From assembly GCA_023134955.1 (NCBI GenBank), contig JAGLUC010000166.1, forward strand, positions 1 to 5,260: a stretch of DNA of 5,260 bases. The letters are read 5' to 3'. Origin of the DNA: Methylococcales bacterium (lineage in GTDB: Bacteria > Pseudomonadota > Gammaproteobacteria > Methylococcales > Methylomonadaceae). A model generated the notes under the pieces. The model was not told the origin of the DNA and ran no database searches. It saw nothing but the letters and a program-made list of their open reading frames with translations. How positions within the stretch are numbered: the stretch's first letter is position 1; each line of letters starts with the position of its first letter. A program made the translations under genes and the position numbers. Of the stretch, positions 1 to 5,260 are shown piece by piece.

Positions 1-119
1 GGAACGAGTAGATACCTTTTGACAATTGATGCGCTTCCTTTCGTCAGCACATCCTATAAGTTATTCTTTTTATTTACTTCTTTAATTAAAAATACCGTTC
101 CCTGTAAAAATGCCAAAAT
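1..119. other. Non-coding left edge, downstream of cmoB
   Basis: This AT-rich stretch follows the cmoB stop codon on the minus strand and runs to the window edge. I see no convincing gene, no GC-rich hairpin followed by a T-run, and no complete promoter. A TTGACA at 19-24 has no -10 partner at normal spacing. The 10-base palindrome tttaattaaa at 81-90 is too AT-rich to interpret. Confidence 0.6.
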
Positions 120-1094
120 TTATGGTGCATTGGCTAAAATAATCGCACGCTTTGGTGCGGGTAAACCTTCACAGGTTAAAGTAGAATCATGGGGGTCTAA
201 AAATTCTTTTAAAGAGTAAAACTGCATCCATTCAGTGGATCTTTGTTCTTCTATTGAAGTAATGGTGACATCTATCACTCGGCAATTTTTAAAACCACAT
301 CGTTCCATCCAGCTTATTAAAGTATCACAACTGGGTAAAAACCAGACATTTCGCATTTTGGCATAACGTCCTTCTGGCATTAATGTTTCACCTTTTTTAC
401 CGTCAATCACTAATGTTTCCAGGATTAATTCTCCACCCGATTGCAGACAATCTTTTAACTCTAATAAATGATCAATTGGCGAACGTCTATGATACAAAAC
501 GCCCATAGAAAAAACAGTGGCAAAAGTCTTGGTCTCTTTGGGAATTTGCTCTAAGCCAATAGGTAAAACATACACGGGTGCCTCACCGTGTAATTTCCGA
601 ATCACTTGAAACTGGATAACATTTAACAATAATGGATCAACTCCCACCACCATTTTCGCACCAGCACCCAGTATACGCCAGCAGTGATAGCCATTGCCAC
701 AACCAACATCAAGCACCAAACGATTTTTTAATGGGGCAATATGTTTTTTAAGTCGATCCCATTTCCAGTCAGAGTGCCATTCAGTATCAATATGAATACC
801 ATAAATATCATAAGGCCCTTTTCGCCAGGGATGAAATGCCTTTAATTGCTCAGTTAAAGCCTCTCTTTGCGAGTCATCAATCTCCGTTTTATCACCTATT
901 TTTAACTTGCCAGCATCTAAATTGCATTCATTCGGCAATTGTTTAGGTAATTGCTCAATAATTTTCAACCATTGCCCAATATGTCCATTAGAACTTAGCT
1001 CAAAGGCTTGTTTAATTTGCTGAGGTAAAATATCCACCCAAACATCGGCTTTTGAATCTAATAATTCTTGATATAAGCGCTGATAATTAATCAT
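120..1094 (-). CDS. cmoB: tRNA U34 carboxymethyltransferase CmoB
   Basis: CmoB transfers the carboxymethyl group of carboxy-S-adenosylmethionine (Cx-SAM) to 5-hydroxyuridine at position 34 of tRNA, giving cmo5U, which widens wobble decoding. It is cytoplasmic. The 324-residue product is almost the same length as E. coli CmoB (323) and is recognisable end to end. Visible landmarks are PWRKGP (Lys92), IDTEW and SDWKWDR (Trp106, Lys111), the class I methyltransferase glycine motif DVGCGNGYH (129-137), GVDP (151-154), LE at 181-182, SMGVLYHRR (Met197, Tyr201), FLDPHD near 298-303 and the C-terminal PAPKR (Arg316). These correspond, mostly with an offset of one, to residues that bind Cx-SAM in E. 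coli CmoB. The ATG overlaps the cmoA TGA (ATGA), which fixes the start and suggests translational coupling, since there is no clear Shine-Dalgarno site. The frame is intact. Function rests on family resemblance. Confidence 0.97.
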   Translation of the reverse strand: MINYQRLYQELLDSKADVWVDILPQQIKQAFELSSNGHIGQWLKIIEQLPKQLPNECNLDAGKLKIGDKTEIDDSQREALTEQLKAFHPWRKGPYDIYGIHIDTEWHSDWKWDRLKKHIAPLKNRLVLDVGCGNGYHCWRILGAGAKMVVGVDPLLLNVIQFQVIRKLHGEAPVYVLPIGLEQIPKETKTFATVFSMGVLYHRRSPIDHLLELKDCLQSGGELILETLVIDGKKGETLMPEGRYAKMRNVWFLPSCDTLISWMERCGFKNCRVIDVTITSIEEQRSTEWMQFYSLKEFLDPHDSTLTCEGLPAPKRAIILANAP

Positions 1095-1822
1095 TTTAAA
1101 GCAATCATAGAGGCAAAATTAAAATACTGAAACCAGACTTCTGTACTACTAAAGCCAACATCACCCAATCGTTGTTGGTGAGTTTTAAAAGTCTCTGGGA
1201 TTAATACATTTTCTAATGCGATACGTTTTTGACCGATTTCCAAATCACTATAACCCTGAGCTTTTTTAAAGGCATGGTGTAACTCTGTTTGCATCATCTG
1301 TTGGCGTTCATCATCAAATTTAAGTTTTTCAGATAAAATTAAAATACCCCCTGGTTTTAAGCCTTGGTATATCTTGCTCAAAAATGCCTGACGATCTTCT
1401 ACTGGAATGAATTGTAAAGTAAAATTCAACACCACCACAGAGGCATTTTCAATCGCTATCTGACGAATATCATCCTGCACAATTTCAACTTCAATATTGC
1501 CCTTATCCTTCTTTAAATTTGTCTTAAATTGCTCAAGCATCGCCTCAGAATTATCCACCGCAATAATTTTACAATGCCTGGCTGATATTTGATGGCGCAT
1601 AGACAATGTTGCTGCGCCTAAAGAACAGCCCAGGTCATAACATACGCTATGTTCTTGAGCAAAACGCCCTGCTAACAAGCCAATGGCAGAAATAATGGCG
1701 TGATAACCTGGCACAGAGCGCTGAATCATGTCAGGGAAAATATTAACCACAGATTCATCAAACTTAAATGAACTAACTGAACTTATTGGACTGGCGTACA
1801 GGGAATCCTGTTTTTTGGACAT
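1091..1822 (-). CDS. cmoA: Carboxy-SAM synthase CmoA
   Basis: CmoA converts S-adenosylmethionine and prephenate into Cx-SAM, releasing phenylpyruvate, and so supplies CmoB encoded immediately downstream. The 243-residue product is close to E. coli CmoA (247). It keeps the signature FPDMIQRSVPGY (29-40), the SAM-binding YDLGCSLGAAT (62-72), AVDNS (88-92) with Asp90 and Asn91, DDIR (117-120), VVLNFTLQF (130-138) with Asn133, LSEK (163-166), and GYSDLEIGQKR ending at Arg200, an arginine implicated in binding the carboxylate of Cx-SAM. Tyr40 also matches a ligand-contacting residue of E. coli CmoA. The start was chosen because MSKKQDSLYASPI aligns with the E. coli N-terminus; no good Shine-Dalgarno site precedes it. 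It is the first gene of a two-gene operon, and its promoter should lie in 1823-1942, but I could not identify one with confidence. Confidence 0.97.
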   Translation of the reverse strand: MSKKQDSLYASPISSVSSFKFDESVVNIFPDMIQRSVPGYHAIISAIGLLAGRFAQEHSVCYDLGCSLGAATLSMRHQISARHCKIIAVDNSEAMLEQFKTNLKKDKGNIEVEIVQDDIRQIAIENASVVVLNFTLQFIPVEDRQAFLSKIYQGLKPGGILILSEKLKFDDERQQMMQTELHHAFKKAQGYSDLEIGQKRIALENVLIPETFKTHQQRLGDVGFSSTEVWFQYFNFASMIALK

Positions 1823-1878
1823 ACAAGAAAACTAACTAATATATTGAAGGCTATCAACATTATGTAATAGCATAAGAA

Positions 1879-1926
1879 ACTCTGGTTAAATCAGTTACAT
1901 ATATCTACCTACAACCTAACCAGAGT
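1879..1926. repeat. Perfect 10-bp inverted repeat, possible terminator
   Basis: The arm actctggtta (1879-1888) is the exact reverse complement of taaccagagt (1917-1926), separated by 28 bases. It begins just after the mlaC stop and precedes cmoA, so it could terminate or attenuate mlaC transcription. On the minus strand the distal arm is followed by GTTTCTTATG, which is a poor U-tract, the stem is only 40% GC, and the loop is long. A classical intrinsic terminator is therefore not well supported. A protein-binding site or the ends of a small inserted element are alternatives. The repeat itself is directly visible; its role is not known. Confidence 0.55.
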
Positions 1927-1942
1927 AATTTTAGAAATGACT

Positions 1943-2593
1943 TTATGAATTGTTTTCTTTTGCTAATGCTTCCGCATTTCTCTTGGCAAATAGCTCAATA
2001 ACGGTAGACAAAGAACCTGATTTTTTAAATTCATTCTTGATTGATGTACGATAGTTTGTCACCAAACTAACGCCTTCTATCATAATGTCATATATTTTCC
2101 ATTCACCACGTTTATTTCGAACCATTCTGTAATTAACGGCTAAAGGCTGAATACCTGGCTGTAAAATTTCTGTTTTAACAATAATTTTCTTGCTATTTTC
2201 TTTAATTTTTAAAGGTAAATAACGTATAGACCAATCTTTAAACTCTAAAAAAGCTCTAGAGTATGTGCGAACTAATAAAGTATGAAATTCTTTTTTAAAT
2301 AATTTTTTTTGTTCTTTTGTTACTCTTTTCCATAGCTTACCTAATACCAATGCAGTGATTCTATTAAAATCTACGTGCGGATCAATAGTTTTATTTACAA
2401 AAATATTAATTAAGGCAAAATCTTTAACAAAGTTCTCATCAAGCATTTTATCTTTCAATGCATTTGAAATATTCTCAATAGCAAGCTGAGGTGCTTTTAG
2501 CTCAGCAGAAAATACTTTAGATGCAGGAAAAAATCCAAGACTGCATCCAAGAACTGCAAATAAAAAAAGTTTTTTTAAAGACTGGGGGGGCAT
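1943..2593 (-). CDS. MlaC/Ttg2D-family phospholipid-binding protein, exported
   Basis: The 216-residue product belongs to the MlaC/Ttg2D family of periplasmic lipid carriers. MlaC shuttles phospholipids between the outer-membrane MlaA complex and the inner-membrane MlaFEDB transporter; the hopanoid-associated HpnM is a relative. The N-terminus is a signal peptide: KK at 7-8, a hydrophobic core at about 9-22, then a likely cleavage site around VFSA/E (27-31). VLGC at 14-17 is lipobox-like but has an unusual -2 residue. Family marks follow: TIDPHVDFNRI (69-79), LVLGKLW (82-88), LLVRTYSRAF (106-115), and GEWKIYDIMIEGVSLVTNYR (163-182). The start at 2593 is chosen over an in-frame GTG at 2605 because GTGGAG provides the Shine-Dalgarno site six bases before this ATG. 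No mlaF, E, D or B lies beside it in this window, so its partners are unknown. Seven Cs directly follow the start codon. Confidence 0.88.
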   Translation of the reverse strand: MPPQSLKKLFLFAVLGCSLGFFPASKVFSAELKAPQLAIENISNALKDKMLDENFVKDFALINIFVNKTIDPHVDFNRITALVLGKLWKRVTKEQKKLFKKEFHTLLVRTYSRAFLEFKDWSIRYLPLKIKENSKKIIVKTEILQPGIQPLAVNYRMVRNKRGEWKIYDIMIEGVSLVTNYRTSIKNEFKKSGSLSTVIELFAKRNAEALAKENNS

Positions 2594-2599
2594 AAAAAT

Positions 2600-2603
2600 C
2601 TCC
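2600..2603 (-). promoter_or_regulatory. Shine-Dalgarno site GGAG of the mlaC-like gene
   Basis: On the minus strand GGAG lies six bases before the ATG at 2593. It decides the start: the in-frame GTG at 2605-2603 is part of this ribosome-binding site rather than the initiation codon. It is the only clear Shine-Dalgarno match before any gene in the window. Confidence 0.75.
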
Positions 2604-2613
2604 ACTTATTATT

Positions 2614-2622
2614 ATGAGTCAT
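2614..2622. promoter_or_regulatory. ATGAGTCAT palindrome, possible extra operator half-site
   Basis: This 9-base odd-centred palindrome lies 21 bases upstream of the mlaC-like start. It shares the half-site ATGAGT with the larger palindrome at 2638-2654, with the plus-strand copies 34 bases apart (2614 and 2648). Recurrence of one hexamer in a short divergent intergenic region suggests one regulator with several sites, but chance cannot be excluded in AT-rich DNA. Confidence 0.3.
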
Positions 2623-2637
2623 CCGTTCCATTTTAAT

Positions 2638-2654
2638 TACTCATCAAATGAGTA
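2638..2654. promoter_or_regulatory. Operator-like palindrome between mlaC-like gene and hemB
   Basis: The arms tactcat (2638-2644) and atgagta (2648-2654) are perfect reverse complements around a 3-base centre (caa). The site lies in the gap between divergent genes and covers the place where the -35 element of the predicted hemB promoter would sit, the usual position for a repressor. It does not match an operator I recognise, such as the FNR or Fur consensus. The palindrome is seen; its role as an operator is inferred. Confidence 0.45.
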
Positions 2655-2666
2655 CACTGATACAAT
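2638..2666 (+). promoter_or_regulatory. Predicted extended -10 promoter for hemB
   Basis: TGATACAAT at 2658-2666 is an extended -10 element: TG one base before TACAAT, which matches TATAAT in five of six positions. At 17-base spacing the -35 position (2638-2643, tactca) matches TTGACA in only three of six positions, which an extended -10 element can compensate for. Transcription would start near 2673 and leave a leader of about 70 bases before hemB. This is the best sigma-70 candidate upstream of hemB, but it is judged by eye only. Confidence 0.4.
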
Positions 2667-2668
2667 AA

Positions 2669-2711
2669 ACTTTAATAAAAACAACTAATGCGCACTTGAG
2701 CACATTAAAGT
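2669..2711 (+). repeat. Overlapping inverted repeats in the hemB leader
   Basis: Two stems compete here. The outer one pairs actttaat (2669-2676) with attaaagt (2704-2711), eight of eight bases. The inner one pairs taatgcgc (2686-2693) with gcacatta (2700-2707), seven of eight bases, around a 6-base loop (acttga). Both use bases 2704-2707, so they cannot form fully at the same time. Depending on the real transcription start they could be an RNA leader structure, or the inner one could be a DNA operator. No known riboswitch is recognised and no T-run follows. Confidence 0.35.
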
Positions 2712-2745
2712 AAGTCAACTTCAAAACAATCTTAACCATAATCCT

Positions 2746-3762
2746 ATGGATAATATGCCACATAATAACATTATTTTTCCTAAAACACGCATGAGAAGAA
2801 TGCGTTTTCACGATTTCTCCCGCCGTTTAATGCAAGAGAATAGTCTATCGGTTGATGATCTTATTTATCCTCTGTTTGTTATTGAAGGTCAAAATAAAAG
2901 ACAGAAAATAGCATCAATGCCTGGTGTTGAGAGACTATCCATAGATCTGTTGCTTGAAGAAGCAGATCAGTTAAAGCAACTGGGCATTCCTGCTATTGCC
3001 TTATTTCCAGTCGTCTCTACTGAGAAAAGGTCTGATGATGCTAAAGAAGCCTATAATCCAGATGGTCTTGCTCAGTGTTGTGTTAAAGCGTTAAAACAGA
3101 ACTTCCCTGATTTAGGTGTCATTACAGACGTTGCATTAGACCCATTTACCTCACATGGACAGGATGGACTGATTAATAACGATGGCTATGTAATGAATGA
3201 TGAAACTGTGAATGTTTTATGCAAACAGGCTCTTTCTCATGCTGACGCTGGCGTTGATATTGTCGCCCCTTCCGATATGATGGATGGTCGCATAGGTGCT
3301 ATAAGATCTATCTTAGAAACTAACAATCATATCAACACTCTTATTCTGGCTTATTCTGCTAAATATGCTTCCAGCTTTTACGGTCCGTTTCGTGATGCTG
3401 TGGGCTCTGCTGGCAATTTAGGTAAAGCAAATAAAAACAGTTACCAAATGGATCCTGCCAACGCAGATGAAGCTCTGCGTGAAATTGAACTGGATTTACA
3501 AGAAGGTGCTGACATGATCATGATCAAGCCAGGTATGCCTTATCTGGATATTATCCGTCGAGCCAAACAACAATTTGCAGTGCCCACCTTTGCTTATCAA
3601 GTAAGCGGTGAATATGCCATGCTAAAAGCAGCTTCCCTCAATGGTTGGCTAGATGAAAAACAAGTGGTTTTAGAATCTCTTTTAGCATTTAAACGCGCAG
3701 GCAGTGATGCCATACTGACCTATTATGCCAAGCCTGTTGCTCAATGGTTAAAAGATCAATAA
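2746..3762 (+). CDS. hemB: Delta-aminolevulinic acid dehydratase (porphobilinogen synthase) HemB
   Basis: HemB condenses two 5-aminolevulinate molecules into porphobilinogen, the monopyrrole precursor of haem, sirohaem and cobalamin, in the cytoplasm. The 338-residue product matches the family end to end, close to Pseudomonas aeruginosa HemB (337). The two Schiff-base lysines are Lys206 in AYSAKYAS and Lys261 in IMIKPGMPYLD. The metal-site segment reads DVALDPFTSHGQDG (128-141), with aspartates where zinc enzymes carry cysteines, so this is the magnesium-dependent, Pseudomonas-like type. Other conserved stretches are SMPGVERLS (57-65), APSDMMDGRIGAIR (174-187), YGPFRDAVGSA (212-222) and YQVSGEYAM (284-292). 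The start is uncertain: ATG at 2746 has no Shine-Dalgarno site, while ATG at 2755 has GGA four bases upstream; either leaves the domain intact. It is probably the first gene of an operon with the membrane protein 30 bases downstream and aroE. Confidence 0.97.
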   Translation: MDNMPHNNIIFPKTRMRRMRFHDFSRRLMQENSLSVDDLIYPLFVIEGQNKRQKIASMPGVERLSIDLLLEEADQLKQLGIPAIALFPVVSTEKRSDDAKEAYNPDGLAQCCVKALKQNFPDLGVITDVALDPFTSHGQDGLINNDGYVMNDETVNVLCKQALSHADAGVDIVAPSDMMDGRIGAIRSILETNNHINTLILAYSAKYASSFYGPFRDAVGSAGNLGKANKNSYQMDPANADEALREIELDLQEGADMIMIKPGMPYLDIIRRAKQQFAVPTFAYQVSGEYAMLKAASLNGWLDEKQVVLESLLAFKRAGSDAILTYYAKPVAQWLKDQ

Positions 3763-3792
3763 TTTAAATTTTAATAACAATAAAAAATTACC

Positions 3793-4326
3793 ATGCAAGA
3801 AAACCAATATATATCTGAACAACGAAAATTTCAGGTTGAAGAAGGTATTTTAATTCTTCTACTCATCTTGTCATTGGTCGGTATTGCAATTACCGCCTTC
3901 TCTCCCGATGACGGCTATGGTTACTGGATTATTATGGTATTTGTATTCGCTTCATTTGCGATACTAATTGCCTGGTTGCAATCTAAACATAAGAACGGTG
4001 AATTTAAAGAAATTGTAAAAGAACAATCCTTACACTGGCTGACCTCTTTACTGGTTGTTGCAGGTGCTTTTCTACTACAAAAATCAGGTCAATTAACTGC
4101 TGAAAGTGCAGGCTTGGTTATTCTATTGATTCTATCTTTAGCCACCATGTTAGATGGTCTTCGTATAGGCTGGCATTTTAGTTTAGTAGGACTGTTTTTA
4201 GGTGCCTCATCTGTTATTGGTGCTTTTTATCAGGCCTTTATATGGATAGACAGCGCTATTGCCATTACCATTGTATTCCTCACCTTTTTATGGGAATTCT
4301 GGATGAACAAGCGAATAGCTTTATGA
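3793..4326 (+). CDS. Six-helix integral membrane protein of unknown function
   Basis: I do not recognise this 177-residue protein. It begins with a short charged segment (1-18), followed by about six predicted membrane segments near 19-37, 44-62, 80-96, 104-120, 126-148 and 152-171. Between helices 2 and 3 is a basic and acidic loop (63-79, with KHKNGEFKEIVKE). The C-terminus is short and basic (NKR). No catalytic motif, nucleotide-binding site or metal-binding cluster is visible. The SPDDGYGYW segment (37-45) after helix 1 and LDGLRIGWHFS (120-130) are the most distinctive polar stretches and would be the first places to look for conservation. The gene sits 30 bases after hemB and its TGA overlaps the aroE ATG, so it is almost certainly co-transcribed and coupled to aroE. 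That is an argument for its being real, not for its function. No Shine-Dalgarno site precedes the ATG, which is the only early Met. Confidence 0.8.
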   Translation: MQENQYISEQRKFQVEEGILILLLILSLVGIAITAFSPDDGYGYWIIMVFVFASFAILIAWLQSKHKNGEFKEIVKEQSLHWLTSLLVVAGAFLLQKSGQLTAESAGLVILLILSLATMLDGLRIGWHFSLVGLFLGASSVIGAFYQAFIWIDSAIAITIVFLTFLWEFWMNKRIAL

Positions 4327-5156
4327 GTACAATCGATCAATACGCAGTATTTGGTTCCCCGATCAAGCACAGTAAATCACCGCGAATTCATAGCTTATTT
4401 GCCCAGCAAACTCAGCAACAATTAAGTTACCAAGCTCAACAAGTATCAGCAGAATCTTTTGACACAGCCATTACAGATTTTTTTAAACAAGGTGGAAAAG
4501 GTCTTAACTGCACCGTGCCATTAAAAGAACTGGCATGGAAACGAGCTGATACACTCAGCACTCGCGCTCAATTCAGTAAAGCCGTCAACACCCTGGTTTT
4601 ACAGGCAAATGGAACACTATTTGGTGATAACACAGACGGTATAGGCCTGGTCACAGACTTAACTATTAATCACGGCATTCCCTTAAAAAATAAGCGTATT
4701 TTAATCCTAGGGGCTGGTGGAGCCAGTCGGGGTATTATTGAACCCATAATGGCAGAAAAACCTAACCACATTGTTATTGCTAATCGCACCGTAGAAAAAG
4801 CCATCACCCTGAGTCATGAATTTGCTCAATTAGGCAACATAAAAGGTTGTGGCTTTAGTGACTTAAAGGATCAACAATTTGAGTTGATTTTAAATGCTAC
4901 CTCAGCCAGCTTAACAGGCGAGTTGCCTCCTTTGACAGACACACTACTAGCAGAAAATGGCTGTTGTTATGACTTAGCCTATAGCAACCAAGCCACCCCG
5001 TTCGTGTTATGGGGACAAGCTCATGCTGCAAGCAAAAGTCTTGATGGCTTGGGTATGTTAGTAGAACAAGCTGCGGAAGCCTTTTATATTTGGCGGGGTG
5101 TGAGACCAAAAACCAGTGATATTATTGAACTGTTAAATTCTGAGAGGGGGGATTAA
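4323..5156 (+). CDS. aroE: Shikimate dehydrogenase AroE
   Basis: AroE reduces 3-dehydroshikimate to shikimate with NADPH, the fourth step towards chorismate and the aromatic amino acids, in the cytoplasm. The 277-residue product is near E. coli AroE (272). The substrate domain shows FGSPIKHSKSP (10-20; Ser17, Ser19), GLNCTVPLKE (60-69; catalytic Lys68), Asn89 and GDNTDGIG (101-108; Asp105). The NADP domain shows LGAGGASRG (129-137) and NRT (154-156), which fits NADP preference. NATSASLTGELPP (191-203) and GLGMLVEQAAEAFYIWRG (242-259; Gln249) complete the signature. Cys63 stands where many AroE proteins have Val, a non-catalytic position. The start is the ATG overlapping the upstream TGA; the frame stays open back to 4242, but that extension would lie inside the membrane-protein gene and precede the conserved N-terminus. 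Translation is probably coupled to the gene upstream. Confidence 0.97.
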   Translation: MSTIDQYAVFGSPIKHSKSPRIHSLFAQQTQQQLSYQAQQVSAESFDTAITDFFKQGGKGLNCTVPLKELAWKRADTLSTRAQFSKAVNTLVLQANGTLFGDNTDGIGLVTDLTINHGIPLKNKRILILGAGGASRGIIEPIMAEKPNHIVIANRTVEKAITLSHEFAQLGNIKGCGFSDLKDQQFELILNATSASLTGELPPLTDTLLAENGCCYDLAYSNQATPFVLWGQAHAASKSLDGLGMLVEQAAEAFYIWRGVRPKTSDIIELLNSERGD

Positions 5157-5260
5157 GAGCAGGCGAAAGGCTCAAGGTGCAAGGCGAAAAGAGCATGAGC
5201 AACAAGCCTTTAAAACCAAATTGAGGTATTAATTGTCCCAAAAGTTCTGACAGGGTATTT
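5157..5260. other. Non-coding right edge downstream of aroE
   Basis: No gene is visible after the aroE stop. The first half holds a purine-rich, repeat-bearing block (5161-5211, listed separately); the rest is unremarkable to the window edge. There is no clear T-run after a hairpin, so an aroE terminator is not supported here. Confidence 0.6.
5161..5211. repeat. Short direct and inverted repeats after aroE
   Basis: The octamer aggcgaaa occurs at 5161-5168 and 5182-5189, exactly 21 bases apart, and caagg recurs at 5173-5177 and 5180-5184. An inverted pair, aaaggct (5166-5172) and agccttt (5205-5211), brackets the block, with an alternative gctca/tgagc pairing inside (5170-5174 and 5196-5200). 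The block looks richer in G and A than the AT-rich genes beside it. This composition and its position directly after a stop codon resemble dispersed intergenic repeats, but only one copy is in view, so membership of a repeat family is inference. Confidence 0.4.

Noticed and set aside
19..60. TTGACA at 19-24 and TATAAG at 55-60 as a promoter
   Set aside because: The spacing is 30 bases, far from the usual 16-18, and no plus-strand gene follows.
1..101. Inverted pair ggaacg (1-6) and cgttcc (96-101) as element ends
   Set aside because: Six bases at the window edge are easily matched by chance, and nothing between them looks like a mobile element.
19..219. Open frame of 66 codons on the plus strand at the left edge
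   Set aside because: Half of it is antisense to the conserved C-terminus of cmoB, it has no ribosome-binding site, and the peptide shows no recognisable domain.
2594..2605. GTG start four codons upstream for the mlaC-like gene
   Set aside because: The GTG belongs to GTGGAG, the Shine-Dalgarno site of the ATG at 2593; starting there would leave no ribosome-binding site for the GTG itself.
2686..2707. FNR or Fur binding site upstream of hemB
   Set aside because: The inner palindrome does not fit TTGAT-N4-ATCAA or the Fur box; only the general dyad shape is shared.
4242..4322. Upstream extension of the aroE frame by 27 codons
   Set aside because: The extension overlaps the membrane-protein gene, has no counterpart at the AroE N-terminus, and the ATG at 4323 fits the family start and an ATGA overlap.
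4897..5109. Open frame of 70 codons on the minus strand
   Set aside because: It lies wholly inside aroE, whose protein is conserved over this stretch, and the antisense peptide resembles nothing I know.
5166..5216. Intrinsic terminator for aroE
   Set aside because: The stem has a 32-base loop and the bases after the right arm are aaaacc rather than a T-run.

Overview
The window looks like an ordinary chromosomal stretch of an AT-rich gammaproteobacterium. CmoA and CmoB are close to the E. coli proteins over their full length, and HemB is of the metal-site type known from Pseudomonas. No single gene fixes the species. I found no CRISPR array, transposase, phage gene, tRNA or rRNA, and nothing that amounts to a new multi-gene system. 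The items most worth a second look are small: regulatory palindromes, a homopolymer tract, an unrecognised membrane protein and a repeat at the right edge.

Layout. Bases 1-119 are non-coding. Bases 120-1822 (minus strand) hold cmoA followed by cmoB with a 4-base ATGA overlap; together they make the 5-oxyacetyl modification of uridine 34 in tRNA. A gap of 120 bases with a perfect 10-bp inverted repeat follows. Bases 1943-2593 (minus) hold a stand-alone MlaC/Ttg2D-family exported phospholipid-binding protein without the rest of an mla operon. A 152-base divergent intergenic region (2594-2745) carries a promoter-like extended -10 box, an operator-like palindrome and leader inverted repeats. On the plus strand come hemB (2746-3762), an unrecognised six-helix membrane protein (3793-4326) and aroE (4323-5156, ATGA overlap with the gene before it). 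Bases 5157-5260 are non-coding and contain a short repeat-rich, hairpin-capable block.

How the genes relate. hemB (porphobilinogen for haem and sirohaem) and aroE (shikimate for chorismate) are housekeeping biosynthetic genes that probably share a transcript with the membrane protein. There is an indirect metabolic link to the opposite operon: CmoA consumes prephenate, which derives from chorismate, so AroE lies upstream of the CmoA substrate. Shine-Dalgarno sites are weak or absent for every gene except mlaC. Both tightly linked pairs appear to rely on start-stop overlap.
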